DNA of 64,000 bases from Siphonodentalium dalli (GCA_032622095.1 CP136062.1:35650918-35714917), one strand, 5' to 3'; shown: positions 60,201 through 62,392, counted from the stretch's first letter. Translations and numbers: made by a program. Notes: a model not told the origin generated them from the sequence alone.

Positions 60201-62392
60201 CAGAATGCGGTCCCCAGAGGGTGAATTTGGTGATGCTAGCCCGCTATGCGGGTAGCATCACTATATTCACTATCTGGGGACCTCATTCTGCAAATGACAG
60301 ACATCCTATTTCAAGGCTTGCTCATAGTGGTTATATATTCGATAAATGTTCCGTGTTTTGTCGGTAGATACAGGCTTTCCATTAGGTTTTGGGGAACGGG
60401 TCCTGTATCCGCCGAGGGGAAAATGCAGTCAATGTTTTCAATGCCGTGGAAACACTAGTGGACCTACTTCTGTTGTATCGGCCAATAGAAGAATCAGAGA
60501 GTAGATTTGCTGATCGTTTTGCATCCATTTTCTACCCAAGTTACTATGCTATCAACCACAATAACTTTAAAACCTAGAAAATGTATTAGATAAAAATTAA
60601 TTCCCAGGTTATAGATCACCGGTGGTGAAGGCCTTGCCTTGCGTTGTTCCCAGTATACGGAAACGCGCCCGGTGAAGTTAAACTTCTCACTATTCAAGAC
60701 AGATAGTTCGGGTGCATAACGTGCCAGAATATAACACTCATCAGATAGACGATTAGCAGGTTGGAAGCAATGAAGGAATAGAATAAAGAAAGGCGCAATG
60801 TTTTAGTTCTAAATATCAAGCTAAATTATAATAAACATAGATAAGATGCTTTGAAAAAAAATGGAGTGGATATATATTTTACGACATGAAGATAGAATCA
60901 GTGGGTATGATTAAATTATCGGCGGTCATTTTTCGTAACCTAACCGCAGCATCGTGACAAGTGGACTCCAAAGCATGTGTTCTAGCGATGTCGGGTTTGA
61001 TCACTTCCTCAGTTCATATAACGGTGTCTGCAGGGTGGAGCTAGAGTGCAATGTGCAGAGCCGGTGTACTCGATTAGAATCCGGAGCATTTCAGTAAAAA
61101 CTAAATAAAGTGTACTCTATATTATATATTGGAACACATCGACCTTGCACGTTGAATGTTAGTTCCGGCCTACATACATACTGACATCCAACTTTTAGTG
61201 TTAGATCGGTCCGAGTGTGTATTCTCACTAGAAATAAAATAAAGTTGTTAACTTAGTACTGTCCCAACAAAATTGAGAAGTAAACATGTTTATACCTTTA
61301 TACATATGGAATATGTCCTGTGGTATGACAGAAGGGGAACATTTGGCTGGGGGAATGGGACCCTTAAAGGGACCCCCTGCCCTACTAGGGGAAAGCCTGG
61401 TATATATTTCAGCCATTTATGGGATCTGAATGAAACTTGACCTTTTTATTTACCATCCGTCTGTTCGTCCAGCAGATATATCAGCCATGTGTGATCGGAT
61501 CTGAATGAAACTTGACTTTGATATTTACCATCCGTCTGTCCGTCCGGGAGATATATCAGCCATGTGATATTGGATCTTAATGAAAGCTTGATATTTACCA
61601 TCACAAAGACTTTCAGTGAAGTGTTGGTGATGTTCACGTTTTACTGCTAACCATTTCATGATGGGAACTGTGCTGGTACAGCATTAAAGATCATGCGCCA
61701 GTGCATTCTCTTATATACGTGAGTCTCCCATGAGGAGCCTCGCATATATAAGAGAATGCACTGGCTTACAAGGTCAATGTAAATATTGTTAGGCCAATGT
61801 ATTCTCTTATATATGCAAGGCTCCCTATGGGCGACTTGCATACATAAATGAACTTTATTTTCGCTTTGAGTGCCTCGTTTCTGATTGGATAACTATATTT
61901 TAGCTGTGAGTGGTCGTTCCTGATAACTTTATGTTAGCTTCGAGTGCCTCATTTCTGATTGGATAACTTTATTTTTGCTTCAAGTGCCTCCTTTCTGATA
62001 AGTTTATTTTAGCTTTGAGTGCCTCGTTTCTGATTGGATAACTTTATTTTAGCTTCGAGTGGCTCGTTTCTGAATGGACAACTTTATTTTAGCTTCGAGT
62101 GGCTCGTTTTTGATAACTTTATTTTAGCTTTGAGTGCCTCGTTTCTAATTGGATAACTTTATTTTAGCTTTGAGTGGTTCGTTTCTGATTCGATAACTTT
62201 ATTTTAGCTTCGAGTGGCTCATTTCTGATTCGATAACTTTATTTTAGCTTCGAGTGGTTCGTTTCTGATTGGACTGCTGACCGAGGATGATATGACTCAG
62301 GGGTATGGCAGTTCTGCAACAGCCGACTACAAGTCATTTATTGTGGATACCAGACAAACCGGCAGTATGACGTCACGTCTGCTTCACGGAAG
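8742..62392 (+). CDS. Large multi-exon gene for a modular, probably extracellular protein (partial at both ends)
   Basis: Fourteen exons were chained by hand: 8742-9281, 10867-11044, 12898-13082, 15250-15704, 16155-16379, 30703-31036, 35894-36340, 41813-42187, 42709-42994, 45735-47107, 47827-49659, 56793-57089, 59478-59570 and 62248-62392. All thirteen junctions are phase-compatible and rebuild continuous motifs, for example S-S-D-G + V-L-V-D-I-T-K-P. The product has repeated modules with D-P-E-S-G-[IV], G-T-x-P-G-x-D and V-D-x-T-P-P hallmarks resembling fibronectin-III or bacterial-type Ig modules, plus a cysteine-bearing C-terminal third. Many N-x-S/T sites suggest secretion. No signal peptide or transmembrane helix lies in the window, so the start and end are outside it. 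I recall similar unnamed proteins in molluscs and lancelets. The function is unknown. Confidence 0.88.
9296..9480. mobile_element. Foldback element, family GCAGAATGAGGTCCCC (copy 1)
   Basis: The arm CAGAATGAGGTCCCCAGAG faces its complement at about 9350-9390, with GAATTTAGTGA/TCACCAAATTC pairing inside. It continues into a stretch resembling 31740-31860 (AATTTGAGACTATAGATACTT). It starts about 15 bp downstream of the exon 1 donor. Confidence 0.75.
9600..10560. repeat. Dispersed GTCCGTCCG / GTTATGCCCC repeat relics
   Basis: Degenerate copies of the family at 2936-3560 are visible as TTGTCCGGATGA, CTTCATATGAGAAAGTCC (twice, about 130 bp apart) and TGTCTGTTCATGTCATAACTTGAACAG (twice). This is intron 1 sequence with no gene in it. 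Confidence 0.5.
10608..10804. mobile_element. Foldback MITE, family CAGTAATGCCC (copy 3)
   Basis: This is a full-length copy with TA flanks and small internal deletions (left arm ATGTGTAACTTCAGG). It ends 62 bp before exon 2, in intron 1. Confidence 0.9.
10867..11044 (+). CDS. Exon 2 of the large gene (phase 1 in, phase 2 out)
   Basis: The acceptor is ATGTTTTCAG and the donor is AAAGG|GTAAAT. The translation runs E-L-M-T-T-G-H-G-E-R-P, then I-L-I-D-K-T-P-P-V-A-G-V-V-H-D-G, then I-C-A-Q-W-S-G-F-Y-D-K-E-S-G-L. It thus completes one module (V-D-x-T-P-P box) and opens the next (x-W-x-G-F-x-D-x-E-S-G box). Joining to exon 1 restores A-V-N-N-V-E-L. Confidence 0.88.
11045..12897. other. Intron 2 of the large gene
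   Basis: It contains a repeat arm at 11150-11240 and 11870-12100 that matches 23093-23370 (GAATGTAGCATT ... ATCGAGAGTCA ... AGATTATTCTCCATTT). In this copy the match is split by about 630 bp of unrelated AT-rich sequence. The rest includes GAATCGAAT-rich simple sequence at 12190-12290 and the duplication at 12446. Confidence 0.6.
12419..12713. mobile_element. Chimeric foldback MITE remnant joined to a duplicated segment
   Basis: The first 25 bp (CTGTAATGCCCTAAATAATC) are the left end of the CAGTAATGCCC family. The sequence then switches at CCCTTATTG into a copy of 3849-4110. That copy contains a second MITE left arm (from about 12633), which itself jumps from the GTCGGAAA position straight to TTCTGCTGTGGTT. 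Neither MITE end is complete. Confidence 0.8.
12898..13082 (+). CDS. Exon 3 of the large gene (phase 2 in, phase 1 out)
   Basis: The acceptor is TCTAATGTACAG and the donor is GGAG|GTATTT. It encodes Y-T-W-G-V-G-T-K-P-G-Q-D-N-I, the strand after the E-S-G box. It then gives N-L-T-H-N-T-S-Y-F-S-M-V-V-A-M-N-A-A-L and S-S-D-G-G, the lead-in to the next V-D-x-T-x-P box. The phase 2 start restores G-L-K-G-Y-T-W with exon 2. It carries two potential N-glycosylation sites. Confidence 0.9.
13120..13960. repeat. Intron 3 repeats: foldback at 13433-13575 and about 110-bp tandem duplication at 13758-13950
   Basis: Palindrome arms ACCCTGTTGAGTTGTACATT and the complement ending GTACAACGAAACAGGGTA pair over about 65 bp each, with a GCCGGCTTGCCGGC centre. 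Next to it a block beginning GCTCGTTTCGCTACT and ending GCTGAAGCGGCCGATG occurs twice. G-runs of 7 and 12 lie at 13124 and 13303. Confidence 0.75.
14581..14760 (+). mobile_element. Possible pogo/Tigger-type element end
   Basis: ACAGTAAAACCTCTCCAAAC, next to a TA, looks like the terminal sequence of pogo-related elements, and the following ~150 bp keep the ACTGGACCC / CCGAACATCGGACGG style. No matching right end was found, so this is at most a fragment in intron 3. Confidence 0.4.
15095..15192 (+). repeat. SINE/LINE 3' tail with (ATT)n microsatellite
   Basis: The stretch CAAGCGCTTCAAGCTACACC, then GTGCTATATAAATGCTATAT, then ATTATTATTATT runs is the typical 3' terminus of invertebrate L2/CR1-mobilised SINEs or LINEs. 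It ends 58 bp before exon 4. Confidence 0.6.
15250..15704 (+). CDS. Exon 4 of the large gene (phase 1 in, phase 0 out)
   Basis: The acceptor is TCTCTTTCAG and the donor is CAAG|GTAAGG. The translation is V-L-V-D-I-T-K-P-L-T-G-N-V-S-D-G, then A-I-W-N-D-F-T-D-P-E-S-G-I-A-S-Y-D-I, then V-F-N-G-A-G-L-T-A-S-E-A-S-D-G-F-L-V-D-H-T-P-P. A further half module follows (Y-E-W-E-F-M-D-G-D-S-G-V). It contains one complete repeat and is the cleanest example of the module in the window. A 15-bp direct repeat of its donor region (ACAGATTCAAGGTAAGGATC) follows 26 bp downstream and duplicates the donor. Confidence 0.92.
16048..16115. mobile_element. Half copy of the GCAGAATGAGGTCCCC foldback family
   Basis: Only the right arm is present: GCGGGATAGCGTCACTAAAT followed by CTCTGGGGACCTCATTCTGC and AAATGACAGGCAC. 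It sits 40 bp before exon 5. Confidence 0.75.
16155..16379 (+). CDS. Exon 5 of the large gene (phase 0 in, phase 0 out)
   Basis: The acceptor is ACCATTATTACAG and the donor is CTAAAG|GTTAGA. It encodes V-M-G-G-Q-K-V-K-Y-W-P-E-G, then V-N-I-T-D-I-T-L-S-S-G-S-R-Y-I-F-T-V-T-A-I-N-H-A, and ends at I-D-M-T-P-P-I-I-L-K. It closes the half module opened at the end of exon 4. The donor region is duplicated about 3.5 kb downstream (19913 onward). Confidence 0.9.
16370..16701 (+). repeat. Duplication block A-B, original order (partner 19828-20201 in order B-A)
   Basis: Block A (16370-16616) runs from the end of exon 5 through its donor to ATAAATCCAG. Block B (16617-16701) runs from TGTGTCGGTG to CCATAAACCATAAAA. 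Both recur downstream in the same orientation but swapped order. Confidence 0.9.
17150..18560 (+). repeat. Degenerate tandem repeat, unit about 350 bp, about 3.5 copies
   Basis: Recurring landmarks are AACAACGCTCTTTA, AGCTCGGAA, TAATCTATCTTGGAATTAA, CGAATTTGTTTCCGT, CGTGAACGCGCCTCGTT and TTTCGCG(A/G)T. Copies begin near 17160, 17530 and 17880, and a partial copy occurs at 18460-18560. Divergence between copies is substantial. There is no coding capacity. Confidence 0.75.
19459..19640 (+). repeat. Short tandem repeat, unit about 63 bp, about 3 copies
   Basis: The unit carries CTACGATGACCTTTAACTAT and TTTATCGGGA(G/A)CTACA, followed by CTCATC(T/C)AATGCA. It lies between the 350-bp repeats and duplication block B'. 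Confidence 0.8.
19828..20201 (+). repeat. Duplication block B'-A' (circularly permuted copy of 16370-16701)
   Basis: B' (19828-19911) is followed directly by A' (19913-20201). A' starts at CCATACTAAAGGTTAG, i.e. it includes the last bases of exon 5 and its donor, and ends at ATAAATCCAG. A' carries about 45 extra bases in the middle (around 20040). Confidence 0.9.
20215..20360. mobile_element. Foldback element, family GCAGAATGAGGTCCCC (copy in intron 5)
   Basis: Left arm CAGCAGAATGAGGTTCACAG and right arm CTGGGGACCTCATTCTGC flank a short GATGCTAGCCTGC/GGGGTAGCATAAC centre. The outer part continues to AACAGACACCCTATTTCAAG. Confidence 0.85.
20458..20968 (+). repeat. 47-bp minisatellite, about 11 copies
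   Basis: The unit starts CAGTCAAGCAGGGAGCAATC, continues AACTGGAATTAGGCCATAA and ends TAGTATTA. Copies are nearly identical. Single-base variants (CATTGT, CATAGT, GCATGG) recur at intervals, for example CATTGT at 20635 and 20825, which points to recent multi-unit duplication. Confidence 0.95.
21503..21619. mobile_element. Right half of a CAGTAATGCCC foldback MITE
   Basis: Only the 3' arm remains (GAGAGCTTTCCGATGAATGG ... CATAATTCTGCTGTG ... GAGTCGATTACTTAGG). The left arm is missing. Confidence 0.85.
21680..22570. mobile_element. Insertion starting CAGTGTTGACAC, with a matching empty site at about 23466
   Basis: Flanks TCATCTTTAATTGTGAAAAT and AAACATTGTTATAATCACTG, interrupted here, are contiguous at 23400-23560. 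The inserted 0.9 kb begins CAGTGTTGACACTTGCCC (hAT-like style) and ends near TTGAACTTTG. Target duplication is not clear. It has recurrent TTGAGCCAC motifs and contains the TTAA element at 22121-22512. I see no transposase. Confidence 0.7.
22121..22512. mobile_element. TTAA-flanked non-autonomous element with nested palindromes (piggyBac-like)
   Basis: The ends are CCCTTTACCCAACA and TGTTGGGTAAAGGG, each flanked by TTAA (22117-22120 and 22513-22516). Just inside each end is a hairpin built on GCCAATGCATTCTCTTATAT and its complement with a GTCGACCATAGGTCG-type loop. TTAA with a CCC(T)TT start fits piggyBac non-autonomous elements. Related hairpins are at 40705-40785, 55650-55725, 56650-56716, 57610-57760 and 61690-61845. 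Confidence 0.8.
22655..22800. repeat. Long GC-rich palindrome
   Basis: ACACAGAATGACACGATGTG pairs with CACATCGTGTCGTTCTGTGT. Inside it, CGGCACGAGTGCTG and CGGAAGGATA pair with their complements around a GAGGCGCTTGCGTCTC centre. It has no coding content. Confidence 0.85.
22795..23055. mobile_element. Candidate short element with inverted ends TATTACACGCTTG
   Basis: Left end ATTACACGCTTGGTGTTCTA and right end CTAGGAACAAGCGTGTAATA are imperfect inverted repeats about 250 bp apart, with CGTACGTTCCATACG-type subrepeats inside. It directly abuts the palindrome to its left, so both may be one composite. Confidence 0.55.
23093..23560 (+). repeat. Dispersed repeat (partner 11150-12100) and empty-site segment
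   Basis: 23093-23370 matches intron 2 (GAATGTAGCATT ... ATTATTCTCCATTT). 23398-23560 is the uninterrupted version of the flanks of the 21680-22570 insertion. Confidence 0.75.
23760..30720 (+). repeat. 41-bp satellite, about 170 copies, abutting exon 6
   Basis: The unit reads ACATGATGTGTTACATG, then TTTTACATGAGG, then AAACTAGCCATA (41 bp). Interior units are almost identical. Recurrent variants are TTTTCATTGGGG for TTTTACATGAGG, ACAGG for ACATG, TATTATAGG, and a 9-bp-shorter unit (GATGTTTTACATG, e.g. at 27366, 28630, 29030 and 29590). Units at both edges are degenerate. The last unit ends GGGGAAACT at 30720, then unique coding sequence begins. The 41-bp length is not a multiple of three, and stops occur in all frames. 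Confidence 0.97.
30703..31036 (+). CDS. Exon 6 of the large gene (phase 0 in, phase 1 out); start uncertain
   Basis: The donor is CCAG|GTTAGT. The translation includes V-E-D-G-I-I-E-H-V, then V-D-C-Q-D-A-E-S-G-I-T-D-I-F-I-G-V-G, then G-L-D-D-I-A-P-F, then V-K-V-M-N-G-A-G-Q-T-S-S. Three phase 0 acceptors are possible: TTTATTACAG (start 30703, best pyrimidine tract, lying inside the last satellite unit), GTAAAG (30727) and GCTGAG (30733). Splice strength favours 30703. Module length (T-P-P to E-D-G spacing) favours 30727 or 30733. The E-S-G box is intact in every case. Confidence 0.82.
31255..31478. mobile_element. Foldback MITE, family CAGTAATGCCC (copy in intron 6)
   Basis: Complete, TA-flanked copy with both termini intact and a slightly longer centre (CTCACTGAACTTTCACTGAGA). 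Confidence 0.92.
31556..32350. mobile_element. Composite inverted-repeat element of the GCAGAATGAGGTCCCC family
   Basis: Three hairpins (31565-31665, 31935-32035 and 32228-32345) flank a larger inverted repeat in which 31670-31870 pairs with 32035-32228 (AGACTATAGATACTTCCCAG against CTGGGAAGTATCTATGGT; CAAATTAGGGGATATAGAAA against its complement). The outer arms reach CAAATGACAGACA. It has no coding content, and the short frames through it are palindrome artefacts. Confidence 0.8.
32450..33020. mobile_element. Foldback repeat with GCAACAGTT-rich right part
   Basis: 32450-32632 is a palindrome (AATTATTTCATGTG, TTGGGAACAG, AAAATTGTTGTCCC, GGAATGACTAT and complements) around a GCCGAAGGCCGAGGGCAACA centre. 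Right of it, GTTACCCAATA at 32638 and TATTGGGTAAC at 33005 are inverted. The interval repeats (G)GCAACAGTT(C/A)A(T/C)TC about five times. No protein family is recognised in its open frame. Confidence 0.65.
33050..33185. repeat. Small inverted repeat (GATTAACAG / CTGTTAATC)
   Basis: GGGCGTTATGATTTATGATTA and GGCCCAAGGGCTGTTAATCA, with TAATAAACGTAACGCC to the right, form an interrupted palindrome. It is of the same style as its left neighbour and may be part of the same element. Confidence 0.5.
33729..34681. mobile_element. TTAA-flanked element with about 285-bp inverted repeats
   Basis: TTAAGGACTTTGCTAAC at the left and GTTAGCAAAGTCCTTAA at the right begin arms that pair to about 34012 and 34400, with roughly 15 percent mismatch by eye (GGTTCGAAAAAA, CCATATTTTTTTCTT and GAATGATGAACAATA are shared landmarks). 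The spacer is about 385 bp with no ORF. The TTAA may be target duplication or terminal sequence. Confidence 0.8.
34690..35097 (-). pseudogene. 3' fragment of a non-LTR reverse transcriptase
   Basis: Minus-strand translation starts C-E-V-N-I-S-S-S-Y-K-Y-L-G-H-M-I-R-D-D-L-S-D-D-D-D, then P-L-Y-C-A-H-L-W-A-N-Y-S-K-K, then Y-N-N-S-Y-R, then C-S-A-S-A-M-Y-V. This is the conserved region downstream of the RT core in RTE/BovB-like or related LINEs. There are minor frame breaks. It begins at the right border of the TTAA element and shows only the C-terminal part. It lies in intron 6. Confidence 0.8.
35098..35893. other. Remainder of intron 6
   Basis: AT-rich. GATATC/CGATAT motifs cluster at 35105-35170 and 35740-35860 and may mark the ends of another small transposon (ends not resolved). 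No gene seen. Confidence 0.4.
35894..36340 (+). CDS. Exon 7 of the large gene (phase 1 in, phase 1 out)
   Basis: The acceptor is CTTGTGTTGCAG and the donor is TCAG|GTTAGT. It encodes G-M-V-S-D-G-R-I-R-E-D-I-D-T-S, then F-E-G-F-E-S-E-A-C-N-I-E-G-Y-G-W-G-I-G, then G-F-T-V-D-I-T-P-P-T-L-T-F. In this module the usual D-P-E-S-G-I is replaced by E-S-E-A-C-N-I, which brings in a cysteine. The end V-I-R-D-D-S-G starts another module. Confidence 0.92.
36341..37285. other. Intron 7, left part, nothing recognised
   Basis: AT-rich single-copy-looking sequence with no exon of the correct phase, no transposon ends and no RNA gene that I can identify. Confidence 0.45.
37290..38985 (+). repeat. Tandem SINE-like array, 4 units
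   Basis: Units begin GACTAGCCGATGAGCCCGAC (37292 in variant form, 37704, 38083 and 38580). Each carries one or more copies of a sub-block (AAATTTCAAGTCGATAGCTC, CCGAGATCTCGTCTGCGCAT, GGGGCAAGATACATTCACAT) and ends with ACAGACAGAGGTCTTCAAAA and TATATTATA. Frames on both strands are chance products of the GC-rich block. It resembles LINE-mobilised SINE tails. The head-to-tail arrangement is unusual. Confidence 0.8.
38986..40660. other. Intron 7, middle part, nothing recognised
   Basis: AT-rich sequence with small ORFs without signature. No phase-compatible exon with module motifs was found. Confidence 0.4.
40661..40790. mobile_element. Half copy of the GCCAATGCATTCTC hairpin family
   Basis: GGCCAATGCATTCTTTTATA pairs with the complement ending GAGAATACATTGGTACAGGG. 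The upstream AAAGAATGTAAGAA matches the centre of the TTAA element at 22121-22512 in inverted order. Confidence 0.75.
41813..42187 (+). CDS. Exon 8 of the large gene (phase 1 in, phase 1 out)
   Basis: The acceptor is GTCTAATTCAG and the donor is CAAG|GTATTA. It joins exon 7 as D-D-S-G-G-L-D-F-T-K-Y. It also encodes T-L-A-Q-D-K-A-G-N-I-E-L-A-T-S-M-S-V-S-S-D-S-T-L-P-S-L-T-G-V, a relaxed version of the V-x-A-x-N-x-A-G ... V-D-x-T-P-P box, and a cysteine-bearing strand (I-C-A-G-S-T-E-I-T-C). A short upstream stretch at 41196-41251 with good splice signals breaks the frame and is not included. Confidence 0.88.
42235..42447. mobile_element. Foldback MITE, family CAGTAATGCCC (intron 8)
   Basis: Complete TA-flanked copy, centred on CTCTCACTGAGAG, with ends CAGTAATGCCCTAATTAATT and GAGCATTACTG. 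Confidence 0.92.
42709..42994 (+). CDS. Exon 9 of the large gene (phase 1 in, phase 2 out)
   Basis: The acceptor is TTAATCTTCTAG and the donor is ACAAT|GTGAGT. It encodes L-T-N-I-L-S-R-V-D-S-A-S-H-A-V-T-V-D-K-S-P-P-S-A-G-D-V, then N-I-T-G-F-I-D-P-E-S-P-V-T. The T-P-P box is S-P-P here, and the E-S-G box is E-S-P. The exon ends inside the box, as exons 2/3 do. Confidence 0.92.
43490..44345 (+). repeat. Tandem repeat of about 165 bp, 4 copies, with a dispersed-repeat leader
   Basis: The unit carries CAATTAAATATTAACTGATT, then ATATGAGTCTCTTGCAACAA, then CGGACGAGTTCGAAAACCAG, then GAGTTATGGGCCTTAGTTTG. Starts are near 43735, 43898, 44066 and 44228. It is preceded by TTCAAAAACTCGACTTATGG and followed by AATAAACTCGACATAGCATC, an inverted pair of AACTCGAC motifs that may delimit the parent element. 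It lies in intron 9. Confidence 0.8.
44663..44875. mobile_element. Foldback MITE, family CAGTAATGCCC (intron 9, first)
   Basis: Full-length copy between TA dinucleotides, ending TTAGGGCATTACCG. It has one mismatch in the right terminus. Confidence 0.92.
45479..45667. mobile_element. Foldback MITE, family CAGTAATGCCC (intron 9, second; degenerate)
   Basis: Termini CAGTAATATCCTAA and GGGCATTACTG with TA flanks. Its centre is shortened (GGCTTGCTGCCATTC directly followed by ATCTGAAATATGGCTTGC). It ends 67 bp before exon 10. Confidence 0.88.
45735..47107 (+). CDS. Exon 10 of the large gene (phase 2 in, phase 1 out), 1.37 kb
   Basis: The acceptor is ATTTCTCTAG and the donor is AGAG|GTAGGT. It starts I-Y-E-V-G-V-G-T-A-E-G-S-T-D-V-I-S-F, completing the box begun in exon 9. 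Its about 458 residues hold further divergent modules: A-N-W-D-D-F-G-E-L-E-T, S-V-A-I-G-T-D-R-R-L-A, V-T-V-R-A-Y-S-K-A-G-T-Y, V-S-W-S-G-F-L-S-D-I-G, T-V-V-A-H-D-D-S-G and I-T-V-D-T-T-P-P-T-I-G-E-F. An internally intronless stretch this long contrasts with the 180-540 bp exons upstream. It carries several N-x-T sites. Confidence 0.92.
47573..47789. mobile_element. Foldback MITE, family CAGTAATGCCC (intron 10)
   Basis: Complete TA-flanked copy ending 37 bp before exon 11. Arm landmarks are as in the other copies. Confidence 0.92.
47827..49659 (+). CDS. Exon 11 of the large gene (phase 1 in, phase 1 out), 1.83 kb, with the cysteine domain
   Basis: The acceptor is CCATCCAACCAG and the donor is TATG|GTGAGT. 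Residues about 1-65 finish a module (I-L-T-V-E-A-I-N-G-A-G-T-T-S-D-S). Residues about 80-400 are non-repeat and probably globular, with W-Y-A-L-L-W-S-K-D-G, W-T-L-D-L-L-M-G-D-N, and C-K-Y-G-D-V-F followed by A-E-V-W-L-G-V-S-N. They end in C-L-P-C-T-D-G-C-V-K-P-C-S-S-S-C. The remainder returns to module style (V-V-I-D-N-S-P-A, F-Y-V-K-A-G-T-A-P-G-L-D-D-V, S-D-G-V-T-Y-Y-I-T-V-E-A-E-N-S-P-G-L-I-S). The globular part resembles a region I recall near the C-terminus of unnamed mollusc and lancelet proteins of this type. No enzyme motif is seen. Confidence 0.93.
49790..50290. repeat. Dispersed GTCCGTAGAC / GTTATAGCCC repeat relic and A/T-rich run
   Basis: Family related to 2936-3560 (CCATCCGTCTGTCTGTCCGT, ATATGAGTTTCTCAGCCCAA). 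It is followed by homopolymer-rich AT sequence to about 50290. Left part of intron 11. Confidence 0.55.
50334..51467 (+). repeat. 68/75-bp satellite, left part, about 16 units
   Basis: The unit reads GGAACCACCAAGCTGATTAA, then TCCGACATGGTGTGAAAGGC, then CCTTGGATGGTAGGTATTTC, then TAATGATT. A long form has GATTCATTAAGG in place of AAAGG. The long form appears every few units. The array continues at 53179 after a transposon. Confidence 0.95.
51468..53178. mobile_element. 1.71-kb DNA transposon with 65-bp perfect TIRs and 8-bp target duplication, inside the satellite
   Basis: The left end TAGTCCAAGTCTTCTCGTAC and the right end GTACGAGAAGACTTGGACTA are perfect complements for 65 bp, to a second TAGTCC. 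GAACCACC flanks both sides (51460-51467 and 53179-53186). The host satellite unit carries GAACCACC only once, which shows true target duplication. The interior (about 1.58 kb, AT-rich) contains only short ORFs and no transposase that I recognise. An 8-bp duplication suggests hAT or another 8-bp-TSD group, but TAGTCC ends do not match a family that I know. Confidence 0.92.
53179..53590 (+). repeat. 68/75-bp satellite, right part, about 6 units
   Basis: Continues the array of 50334-51467 in the same orientation and register. Units here share AATATGACATGG and AAGGGACCTTGG variants, more diverged than the left part. Confidence 0.93.
53591..54538. other. Intron 11, middle part
   Basis: AT-rich sequence with short ORFs that show no motif. 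A small inverted repeat AAAATGGCCGCAACTT / AATTGCGGCCATC is at 54430-54475. Confidence 0.4.
54539..54731. mobile_element. Foldback MITE, family CAGTAATGCCC (intron 11)
   Basis: Termini CAGTAATGCCCTAAGTAATC and GGGCATAACTG with TA flanks. The centre is partly deleted (CTCTCGGGGTGCAACAAG). Confidence 0.9.
55606..56745. mobile_element. TTAA-type hairpin element (CCCTTTGGTGATG ... ), split by an internal insertion
   Basis: The left end is CCCTTTGGTGATGGGAGCTG and the right end is AAGCTCCCGTCATGAAAGGA followed by TTAA. The hairpins GCCAATGCATTCTCTTATAT at 55652 and 56652 are the same two found side by side at 22121-22512. Between them lies about 0.85 kb of other sequence (55756-56582) bounded by ATTCTCACGGTATAAGCCC and TTATATACCCGCGAGAATA. 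Confidence 0.75.
55756..56582. mobile_element. Nested element with GGTATAAGACCACC repeats
   Basis: The ends TATTCTCACGGTATAAG and CTTATATACCCGCGAGAATA are imperfect inverted repeats. The motif GGGGTATAAGACCACCC recurs near 55790, 55830 and 56505 (some inverted). No target duplication or transposase was recognised. Confidence 0.55.
56793..57089 (+). CDS. Exon 12 of the large gene (phase 1 in, phase 1 out)
   Basis: The acceptor is ACTTTTTTTCAG and the donor is CAAAC|GTAAGT. It joins exon 11 as F-Y-E-M-S-I-S-A-L-P-G-D. It encodes T-T-S-V-Q-V-I-G-G-H-I-Y, then Y-I-N-M-T-I-S-D-M-A-N-K-Y-N-Q-S-S-A-N-V-S, then L-N-L-E-P-G-R-C-L-Q-T-S-L-F-A-V-N-K-F-H. It is divergent from the upstream modules. It has three to four N-x-S/T sites and two cysteines. 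Confidence 0.9.
57451..57565 (+). repeat. 44-bp tandem repeat, 2.6 copies
   Basis: The unit reads ATATCACTC(A/G)TGGGGTGGTG, then GATGACATTCATGATTCACC, then AGTC. Copies are nearly identical. Intron 12. Confidence 0.9.
57566..57806. mobile_element. Hairpin element of the GCCAATGCATTCTC family (variant with GGAGCTGTGCTGG end)
   Basis: Left part TGACTGGAGCTGTGCTGGTA with hairpin CAGTACATTCTCTTATATAT, right part AGAGAATGCACAGGG followed by AAGCTCCAGTAATGGAAGGG. It is the same layout as 61655-61850. Confidence 0.75.
57939..58035. mobile_element. Short internally deleted CAGTAATGCCC MITE
   Basis: It has both termini but only about 97 bp in all. The left arm is cut at GACTCAGTTTG, where the right arm's CTAAATCCTGAAAAATTACC starts. 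Confidence 0.88.
58036..59477. other. Intron 12, right part, with an unidentified GC-richer block
   Basis: At 58440-59320 base composition becomes more balanced than in the surroundings. A 35-bp stretch (GGTTGAGTTTATCTTCCTGT, CGTCTGCT) occurs at 58460 and again at 58546. Frames of 91 and 114 residues show no recognised domain. This could be a fragment of an LTR or other retroelement or a processed copy. It is unassigned. Confidence 0.4.
59478..59570 (+). CDS. Exon 13 of the large gene (phase 1 in, phase 1 out), 93 bp
   Basis: The acceptor is TTTTTTTCCCAG and the donor is GCAG|GTAAAA. It encodes D-E-H-Q-M-I-S-F-T-N-L-S-E-V-Q-M-T-F-M-D-G-T-K-P-I-N-I-S-A-A. It was found only by looking for phase-compatible signals, as it is too short to stand out. 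The good acceptor and donor, the single open frame and phase agreement on both sides support it. It has two N-x-S sites. Confidence 0.8.
59665..59826. mobile_element. Foldback MITE, family CAGTAATGCCC (intron 13, first)
   Basis: Termini CTGTAATGCACTAAATAATC and GGGCATTACTG. The centre is reduced, and the right arm lacks the GTCGATTATTTA segment. Confidence 0.88.
60105..60325. mobile_element. Foldback element, family GCAGAATGAGGTCCCC (intron 13)
   Basis: The ends CAAGCCTTGAAATAGGGTGT and ACATCCTATTTCAAGGCTTG pair. Inside, two left arms (GAATGAGGTCCCCAGAGGG at 60145 and its near copy at 60205) face one right arm at 60260-60300. This suggests a partial internal duplication. Confidence 0.88.
60330..61400. 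other. Intron 13 sequence, nothing recognised
   Basis: Mixed-composition sequence without module motifs, transposon ends or RNA genes that I can identify. Confidence 0.4.
61400..61610 (+). repeat. Short tandem repeat of about 80 bp, 2.5 copies
   Basis: The unit carries ATATATCAGCCATGTG, GATCTGAATGAAACTTGA and TTTACCATCCGTCTGTCCGT. Starts are near 61400, 61475 and 61550. Confidence 0.75.
61655..61850. mobile_element. Hairpin element of the GCCAATGCATTCTC family
   Basis: GGGAACTGTGCTGGTACAGC, then hairpin CAGTGCATTCTCTTATATAC with its complement, then a second hairpin from GCCAATGTATTCTCTTATAT. The right terminus seems lost at the border with the 40-bp minisatellite. Confidence 0.75.
61855..62262 (+). 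repeat. 40-bp minisatellite containing the exon 14 splice acceptor, about 11 units
   Basis: The unit reads GCTTCGAGTGGCTCGTTTCT, then GATTGGATAACTTTATTTTA (40 bp). Some units lack ATTGGAT. Early units are more diverged (GCTGTGAGTGG, GCTTCAAGTGCC). Each unit contains a TTTATTTTAG-type acceptor followed by the bases that open exon 14. Only the last unit continues into GGACTGCTGACC instead of GGATAAC. Confidence 0.93.
62248..62392 (+). CDS. Exon 14 of the large gene (phase 1 in, phase 2 out); starts within the last minisatellite unit
   Basis: The acceptor is CTTTATTTTAG and the donor is GGAAG|GTAAAT. Joined to exon 13 it reads A-A-A-S-S-G-S-F-L-I-G-L-L-T-E-D-D-M-T-Q-G-Y, then F-I-V-D-T-R-Q-T-G-S-M-T-S-R-L-L-H-G. 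No other AG between 62247 and the T-E-D-D codons gives an open frame in phase 1. The alternative at CGAG|TGG runs into a stop after three codons. The next exon lies outside the window. Confidence 0.82.
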